Positions 56,751 to 64,000 of a DNA stretch of 64,000 nucleotides are shown here, piece by piece. The notes under the pieces are model-generated. The model worked only from the letters and a program-made list of their open reading frames with translations, was not told the DNA's origin and did not search any database. The stretch's first letter is position 1. Each line of letters begins with the position of its first letter. The DNA is taken from positions 20,499,366 to 20,563,365 of the forward strand of contig NC_088777.1 in assembly GCF_954871325.1 (NCBI RefSeq). The letters are read 5' to 3'. Position numbers and translations under genes: made by a program. This stretch comes from Gordionus sp. m RMFG-2023 (lineage: Eukaryota > Nematomorpha > Gordioida > Chordodea > Parachordodidae).

Positions 56751-59743
56751 AAAAAAAAATAGATGAAATTAATTATTTTTATTAAGTATCTATGAATAAT
56801 ATACAAAAATTTTTTTAAATATATTATTCGAAAATATGAGTAATATATTTTCGAACATAAGTGGATTCATAATTGTTTGTTGTGGCGATAACACAAATTT
56901 TAGCCCTTAAAAGACCCTTTCAACAGAAACTCGTGTAGAGGGAACCGCAAGTACTATAAGATTAAGTTTATATAATTCAGAATTTTCAAACTTTTTTGAT
57001 CAATATATAAAAACTGATGATTAGATTAATTGACTGAATCAAAAATTGGTTATTTAAATATTTCGCATACTAAAATATAGAAAATAGGAATATGTCTCTA
57101 ATGTTATAAGAAATAAATACAAAAAAATTATGAGATCAAAGCAGACAAATATTGTAAAATTATGATATTAATAAATTAATTAATCTAACTCCCCAAAAAG
57201 CATCACGGGTACGTAAACGCCTAAAAATTTCCAAGATTTTTTAGTTGATAGCAAACTAGAATTCGATTGTGAAAAAGACTATCATCAATTTATAAAGACA
57301 CATCATATGGATATTATTGGTTTAAGAATTTACATTCCCTCACACCTAAAAAATAATATTAAAAACAGATTTGAACAAACTTGCATTTCAAGACCACAAA
57401 ATCTATTATTAATAATAAAGGCTATACTACTAATGCTATAAAATTTACTCAAGTGCCAAAATCTATAAATAATATATAAAATTAAAACCTTATAAATTTG
57501 GTCATTTTAAATTATATGGGAAGATCCTTCTATCAAACTAGGGAAATGGTTATATTATACTTAAATTAAGTAAATAAATGCAACTAAAGAGAATGATCTA
57601 ATACTATATGAAGCAGTTATTTGAATTAATTTAAGTCATAGTTAAAAATTAACATACTTCTTATGGATATTAAAAAAAATTTGATCATTTAATAATTATA
57701 AATAACGACACAGATATTGTAAAATATGAAATACACCAAAAGGAAAAGAATGTAAAATTATTTATTTTATTTTGGTTGAAACCAGTTTAAATTTTTTTTT
57801 ATAAAGGTTCTTTTTACTCCTTCAAAAATTAATTATATCGGTTCAGTTAAGGTTCAGACATTTATAAAGGTTTATAATGGTTTAACGATCGTTACTTCAC
57901 TCCGGGTCCCTGAAATAAATAAAGTAGAATTTTTAACACGGGAGAGTTAAAATGTATTACCCTAGCCTCTGTTCCATTATGCCAATAAATATTTATAAAA
58001 ATATAATTAAATTACAACTTTAATTAATTATTACTTAAGGTTGTAAATTTAAATTAATAAAAAGAGATTTTATAGGAGCCAAAAACAATAGATGTTGTGA
58101 GTTTTTAAAAAATAAAAAACTACGGGTTATAAAAGGATACCTAAAATATAAGGGTTATATAAAGAATGAGGTGGGAGATATGCCCTAATACTAGTATACA
58201 ATATTAACATGTTTTAAAAGTGATAATGGGGTATGGGATCTTGTTTTAAAACGCGTTTTATTTTTTTTTTAAAATTTATTATTATTTACTTTCAAAGTTA
58301 TTTTTTCTTGGGCTTATAAAGTAGATATATCCAAATTGGTATCAATCGATAGCAATAAAAAGATCTATCCAGTTGGAGGCCAACTTCTTACTCCTAATAG
58401 GTAAGTGAAGGCGGCCAGGTTTTTTCAACACAAAATATTGATATGGGTATCAAATAAAAAATATTTAAAATATTCTTTGACTAAATAATACTATTCACTC
58501 TTGGTCTTAATAGGTGGGACTTGGTATGAGGGCTATAATGTAAATTTGATATGGGTATCAAATAAAAATAATTTTGATTGTGGGTCAGGAATTTCTCTCT
58601 TTATAACAAATTTTCAATATAGGTATAAAATAAAAATTAAAAATATCATTTATTTTCACATTTGGTCTGGGAATAGGGGGAGGGGGGGGGTTAGAGTTCA
58701 AAACATAAAAATTAAGTTCTAGGTAATAATATTTTGATTTTAAGTCTAATTATCACACTAAGTGAGCGGTTCTTGACCTTGGGGGGGGGGGTCTGGAATT
58801 TAAAATAAATATGAAATAAATACTCATATTGGTATTAAATGAAAGCTAATTAAAAAAATCATCTTAAATATGTTAATATTTTATGGATATTCCAAGGCAA
58901 CAAAAAATAAAATTTATCTCGGGGTCAACAATTAAATTATTATGATTCTAGGAAAATCTTAGATATAATATGTCATAATTCTTATACTCAAGCGAGCATC
59001 ATAATTTGAGACATAATTAGTTTGTGATGAAGATCAGAAATGTGAAGCGATAAAATATTTTGTAACGAATAGAAAATTTTCCCAGGACCATGAGCTCATC
59101 TAGCGATTATCTAAACATTAATAGCAATAATAATTGTCATTATTAGCCTCTTTCATAATTAAAAAGAATTACATTTTGTCAGGTTAAAATGTATTTATAA
59201 AATTTAATTATTATATTTTAATGCTAATTAACTTAAAAATTAGAAAGAATATAACTGTACTATCATGCTAAACTGGCAGATAAAAATGATAACAAAAGAT
59301 TTTTTTTAAACTAAATTGCTTGATGAATAAACAAGCTTTATTTCTGCTCAAATTAAATTCAAATTTTATGATATAATATTTTGATAGCTAGCAGAATTTA
59401 ATTATTGTAATATTATATATAATATAATTAATTATAATATTTGTGATATTTAATAAATTCTTCCATTGTATAATAATATTATAATTTTTGTAATATCGAA
59501 TAAATTCTTCCATTATACAATTTTGCACGCGTAAAATTACATTTATTTTATTAAATTATTCTTGGGAGAAGTTAATAATCCATTAAATGAATATAATATT
59601 TAATTATATTCTAATTAAATTAAGATAATTTAATTAACTATGTCAAAATTTTCTGGTAAGACAATTTTATAAATAAATATTCCATTATTAAAAAAATAAT
59701 ATATATATTGAACAGTTATGAAGAAGTTTGAGTATATGATATA
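56751..59743. other. AT-rich intergenic DNA with diverged repeats
   Basis: No coding sequence was recognised. Diverged copies of GATATGGGTATCAAATAAAAA occur near 58333, 58438, 58548, 58616 and 58823, suggesting an old tandem array. G-runs occur near 58676 and 58781. A short palindrome (TTCGAAAATAT...ATATTTTCGAA) lies at about 56827-56855. Confidence 0.4.
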
Positions 59744-61138
59744 TTACATTATATTACTAATTCTATTGCTCCTAATATAATTAAAGGTCTTATCTTTAAA
59801 AGCCAGTTTGAAATTTTCCCTATAACATTTATTGAAGATGATATTCACATAAAATGTAACAACAACGTACATGGATTCTAACAAATATAGGCTATACCAA
59901 ACATTAATATCTATTCCTTTTACTGATTGCAAATTTAATATGTACAACATGTTATCTATAGATATGGGTAGAAGTAAAATCAAAAATTCTATAAGTAATA
60001 TAAAGAGAAGTTTAAAATTTTTGCGTGTTTCTAATTTTTTACGAATTGCCTTTTCTTCCAACACCCTATTAGTAGATAGAATGGCATGATCACTACAAGT
60101 ATCACCATGAATAATATTTCCTTGTGAACTAGAATATACCTGTGATAGGTGTGGATTATTGTTATTATCATTGTGTTTTACTGAATGATTTAATATATTA
60201 GATTCACTACTAGCTATGGCTTGATTGTGGATTAGTTGAGAGGCTAAGAACAAGTTTAATTCATTTATATTTCTTTTATTTTTATCGTGATTAATAAATT
60301 CTGGCTCTTTTGTTACGTTCCAAAGAAACAAATGCTTGGTACGCTCAATAACAATTAGCTTAAGTATAACTGTTATCCCAAAAGGTAAGTATTTTGTAAA
60401 AATTTCCCTGCTTACGAAAATCCAACGTATTTTAGGCCATTTTTGTATTTTAGAAAATAAATATATTTCAATCAATCCTAGCCTGTCCTGACCAATGGAC
60501 CCAGTATCATGCGATATAATTAGAGAAGTAAAAGGTATCGACCATAAAGTGCAATAAAGTATCACCATCAGCAAAGCCCATTTAGCGCAAATTGGAGAAC
60601 ACATTTTTTTATAAAAAAAGGGGTAAGATATAGCTATCATATGATACATGCAAAATAAGAAAGATACGAGAAAACTGCTTAATCTTAAGATTTTGGACAG
60701 TGGTAAATGTATTTGGAATAAGTATATACTCCAAGCGTAATTTCTATTGGCATAATTTTGCTTAGAAATCAGAAAATCAATTAATGGCCAGGGAATCATC
60801 AAAATGCAATTAACTAAATTTATTCCGAATAGATATTTCATTAATATTCCGTTGATTGAGTTATGTGGCTCGAAAATAGGATGGGAGGCTACAACATAGC
60901 CTAAGCTGTTTCCGATTAATCCAAAAATAAAAATTAAAACATTCGCATAATGGAAGATAATATTTCCTCTGAGTTTAAGATATAATATGTTTTCCAAATT
61001 TACAATTTGATTAAATTGTGTTAAAGTAAAATTACCTATAGTATAATCATGATTGGTTACTCCATATATATCACTAGCTAAAGGATTGTTAGTTATTGTA
61101 TAATATTGTGATATGTTGTGAGTAAAATTATGAGCCAT
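59744..61138 (-). CDS. Rhodopsin-class GPCR, divergent, single exon
   Basis: 464 codons, intact, no introns. The extracellular N-terminus has glycosylation sites N4, N8 and N36. TM1 (about 62-84) has IFGLIGN with the conserved Asn77. TM3 ends LFCMYHMIAISYPF: the usual DRY is HMI (166-168) but AISYP is kept. TM4 has the conserved Trp (AKWALLMV). Loop 3 is long (about 100 residues), hydrophilic and Asn/Ser-rich. TM6 reads LLFILLIEFLILLLPIS and TM7 ends VVVTFYVNIIFNKCYRENFK, with NPxxY reduced to a FYVNIIF-like form. The disulfide cysteines at the top of TM3 and in loop 2 both seem absent. It is likely a plasma-membrane receptor, perhaps peptide-type; the ligand is unknown and an orphan lineage-specific receptor is possible. 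The start is the first Met of the frame. Confidence 0.8.
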   Translation of the reverse strand: MAHNFTHNISQYYTITNNPLASDIYGVTNHDYTIGNFTLTQFNQIVNLENILYLKLRGNIIFHYANVLIFIFGLIGNSLGYVVASHPIFEPHNSINGILMKYLFGINLVNCILMIPWPLIDFLISKQNYANRNYAWSIYLFQIHLPLSKILRLSSFLVSFLFCMYHMIAISYPFFYKKMCSPICAKWALLMVILYCTLWSIPFTSLIISHDTGSIGQDRLGLIEIYLFSKIQKWPKIRWIFVSREIFTKYLPFGITVILKLIVIERTKHLFLWNVTKEPEFINHDKNKRNINELNLFLASQLIHNQAIASSESNILNHSVKHNDNNNNPHLSQVYSSSQGNIIHGDTCSDHAILSTNRVLEEKAIRKKLETRKNFKLLFILLIEFLILLLPISIDNMLYILNLQSVKGIDINVWYSLYLLESMYVVVTFYVNIIFNKCYRENFKLAFKDKTFNYIRSNRISNIM

Positions 61139-62717
61139 AAAATACCTGGATAATATTTTGTTGAAATCAGTATAAAAATATCTTTTGAAATAATGTCTTC
61201 ATTCAATTGATTTGATGAAATCTAAACGTAATCAAAAAATTTATGCTTATAAATTTAGATATTGTATTTACGAATTTCTAATGTATATTGAAAAATGAGC
61301 AATAAAATTTAGGATTGATAATGTTTTAAAAAATCGTATTTTAATTAGTAAAAAAAATCATTATCATCTATCACCTTAATTACTATTAAATAATGCCTAT
61401 TTTTACATACAAGAAAATAATTTAAAAAATCAATATGCAATTAACCAATTATCTTTATTTTGACAAAATTTATAAAAAAATATATATATTGTATAATGAA
61501 TACAATATTCACAATCTAGGATTTGATTTACAACTATATAATGTATATTTTTATTTAAAATTATGAGTTCAAAGTTTTTATTATACCACCATAATCAAGG
61601 CTGAGAACCTGAAAGCCAGGATTTATATATCTTAATATCATCGCTAAATTTGGCGGCGGAATATTTCTAAGAACTAATTGTAAATTATATTAATATTTCT
61701 TGCTTTTTTTAGTAGCAATTGAGTACTTAGACCAATATAGTAGCCAGTAAAAGGAAATAATGTTGGCAAACCTATGATTTATTATGCTACTGAAATAATT
61801 TACTCCAAAAATTTTATCGATGTTCCATATTAATTATAATTTTAATCCGTTTTTATTAGCAAAATTTGAAAAAATGGCCAAATTTGGCATCATGCATGAT
61901 AGAATGGAAAATAGCAGATTTGCGCTATATTTATTAATTCTTCAATCATTTTTTTCACATACAAAAAGGTAAACCGTACTATAAGACAAATAAAATATAT
62001 ATCACGCATTAAGCTTAAAATCAACAAAATTTCTGGAAGTATTAAATCTAGAACTTATATCAATAATTGATACATTGATTCTTCAATTCGTTTGGTATAT
62101 AGTTTAAAGAAAAACGCATTACGACAAAATAAGATAAAATTGCCAAGATTGGATACATGCGAAAACAAATATTATGGAAGCACTATTTTTGGGAGAGCTC
62201 ATCAGTTTTTCTAGTCAATAAAAAAAACTAGTTAAATAACAAACCTTTAAATGTAACCAAAAAGTTATTAGAATTACTAAAATTTGTATCAAATTTAAGA
62301 TTGAACAAAGAATCTAAAGAAAGCAATTATAATAAAAAAAAATATCTAAAAAAAATATTACCATCATTTATAAAATCAACTTTTTATCCTAATTTTAAAA
62401 TTTGAGGATTTAACTAAAAAGTCTAACTCGATATTTTAGCCAAAAGAAAATTATACAAACTTGGAAACATATCTGACAGGACATAACTTGCGGCATCTTT
62501 GGAAATGTTATATCAAAATGGTTTGGTTATGGTAAAATTTAAAACCATAGAAGTATAATTTTTTAATGCGTGTTATTGTTTAGTAAAGTAATTCGCTTAA
62601 CCTCTCCTAGAAGCGTTCCGTTTTATAATTGTCATTTGTAAAAAAACATTGTGAAAATTTGATTATAAAATAAAATGATTTGTTTTTAAATTTCTGAGAT
62701 TATTTTATTTAGAAAAA
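61139..62717. other. Upstream region of the GPCR, AT-rich
   Basis: No second gene was seen. The promoter of the GPCR should lie just above 61138 on the minus strand, but no specific element can be named. Confidence 0.4.
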
Positions 62718-62814
62718 TATTGAGGGGGTTTTATCAATTTAAAAGAAAATTTTCATCTATATATCAATATAAAAGTATTATGAGAAAACAAAAATTTTAT
62801 TTGATCATATTTCA

Positions 62815-62862
62815 CAGGGAGGGGGGTTTAGCCTTTGCCCCTTGTCTACGCCACTGGTCAGA
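62815..62862 (-). mobile_element. Single hAT-type terminus (CAGTGGCGTAG)
   Basis: On the minus strand CAGTGGCGTAGACAAGGGGC is followed by a short C-run, as in the ends of the hAT at 24425-26404. No partner end was found toward lower coordinates, so this is a solo or truncated end. Confidence 0.45.
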
Positions 62863-62977
62863 ACACTTATGTAACAACGATTTTATAAACTGTAAAATCC
62901 AAACTGATATGATTATTCTTATCATATTCTCCCTAATTAATAATAAATCGATTTTAATTACGGATTTAAGCATTTAA

Positions 62978-64000
62978 ATTATTTCATCTAAAACCGCATA
63001 CAATTAAATTAAAGCCTAGATAGGGTTCTTCTAATTAGTCTTCGAAGAATGATTTTAAAATTATTGGTGGATGTTTTAGAGAAAATAACTTAAAATGTTT
63101 GTATGTCTTTCTACATAGGAACAAATTAAAGGCATAGACATTTCTTCCGTAAATTTCTTAAATAAACTAGTTTTTATAAAAAATATTTAAGATTTATGAC
63201 TATTTAGCGGAATTTTATAATTTTCTTAATGTCGCGGGATGATATTTAATTAGTCAACAAAATAGAAATAATTTAAAAAATATAACAAAAACAAATGATG
63301 CATTGTAATTTTTTTTACATTGTTATCAAATCAAATGAGTAATATATTAAAAAAGTTAACCAAATGCCAAAAAATTATGAACCTTTAACGACATGCTCTA
63401 TTATATCTTATTTATTTAAATAATATTATTACACAAATAAATTGTAAATGTCCTGAAACACTTTTTCGCGAATATTTTTTTACTGTGGATGTTGTTTATC
63501 GCTAAGGAATTTTAAAGCTATATAATATTGCAAATTCAACCGATATTTTTTTCACAAACTTTTATAGCTAGGACAATGTCGCGTAACTTGAAATGCTAAC
63601 TGGAGTGCAGGGACTTCTACCTGGGGAGGGGGGGGGTAGATCAATCAAGATCACCATTGAAATTAGAGGATGTAGTTAGTTATAAAATAATTATCATTAT
63701 TGGATAGGGATGAATGGTATATTCTTTTTTTTATTATTTTAGTTTGGTAGAAGGTGATTAAACGTTTTGAGAGGGTTGTTATCATTTATATATGGGTATA
63801 CAAACCCCTGTTAAAGTGAATACATTATAATCTTCAGTCCTTTTCTTATAAAAGTTAAAATAGGAAATGGCATAGTAAAGTCTAGATCCTTTTATATTTT
63901 TTGATATCTAATTTATATAGAGAATTAATAACCTTACAAAATAAATTTAATTGTAAAATTTAAAAAAAAAAATTTTTTTTTTATTGAATATGTGAACGAA
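62978..64000. other. AT-rich DNA, no gene recognised
   Basis: Only low-complexity features are seen, including a G-run near 63625 and A/T runs near the window end. Confidence 0.4.

Overview
This window is AT-rich animal nuclear DNA dominated by transposable elements. Three things show it is eukaryotic and almost certainly metazoan: a host gene split by GT-AG introns that encodes an FN3 domain followed by an obscurin/UNC-89/SPEG-type kinase domain, a single-exon rhodopsin-class GPCR, and a canonical eukaryotic tRNA-Asp(GTC). The species cannot be named from the sequence. Only three host loci are well supported: the muscle-kinase-like gene (about 3710-8056, +), tRNA-Asp (21873-21944, -) and the GPCR (59744-61138, -). 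A TTF-type zinc-finger ORF (22129-22965) may be a transposase remnant or a domesticated gene, and 52906-53146 is a weak candidate terminal exon.

Layout. 1-3307: a retroelement scrap, then a complete BED-type hAT transposon with an exact 8-bp target-site duplication (TSD) and a decayed transposase. 3710-8056: the FN3-pseudokinase gene. 10095-10391: a Harbinger-like MITE. 10709-21675: a deep nest. The outer hAT (A) has a partial inverted copy of itself inside; a second hAT (B) sits in its transposase; B holds a 5'-truncated LINE and a Helitron-like element; and the Helitron holds a small hAT MITE and a long foldback. Most levels carry exact 8-bp TSDs, and the inverted copy of A preserves an empty site for B. 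Then follow tRNA-Asp, the TTF ORF, and a hAT (24425-26404) with a nested MITE.

26744-34311: Helitron-like units with tRNA-like segments. One is interrupted by a MITE, which is itself interrupted by a young, whole-looking Ty3/Gypsy element (27003-31617). 35060-35860: a retroelement fragment split by a hAT MITE. About 36880-47460: a large inverted-repeat element whose arms carry tandem repeats of roughly 290-300 bp; a LINE of nearly 7 kb is inserted in its left arm, and its centre holds an unexplained GC-richer segment. 48904-49750: a hAT MITE. 49785-50265: two short tandem-repeat arrays. 50620-52630: an old Ty3/Gypsy fossil. 53850-56750: a decayed RTE-clade LINE. 57-64 kb: mostly AT-rich noncoding DNA around the GPCR.

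The insertion order can be read directly from who interrupts whom, so the window is a good record of successive hAT, Helitron, LINE and LTR activity. All family assignments rest on motif recognition by eye; no database search was run.
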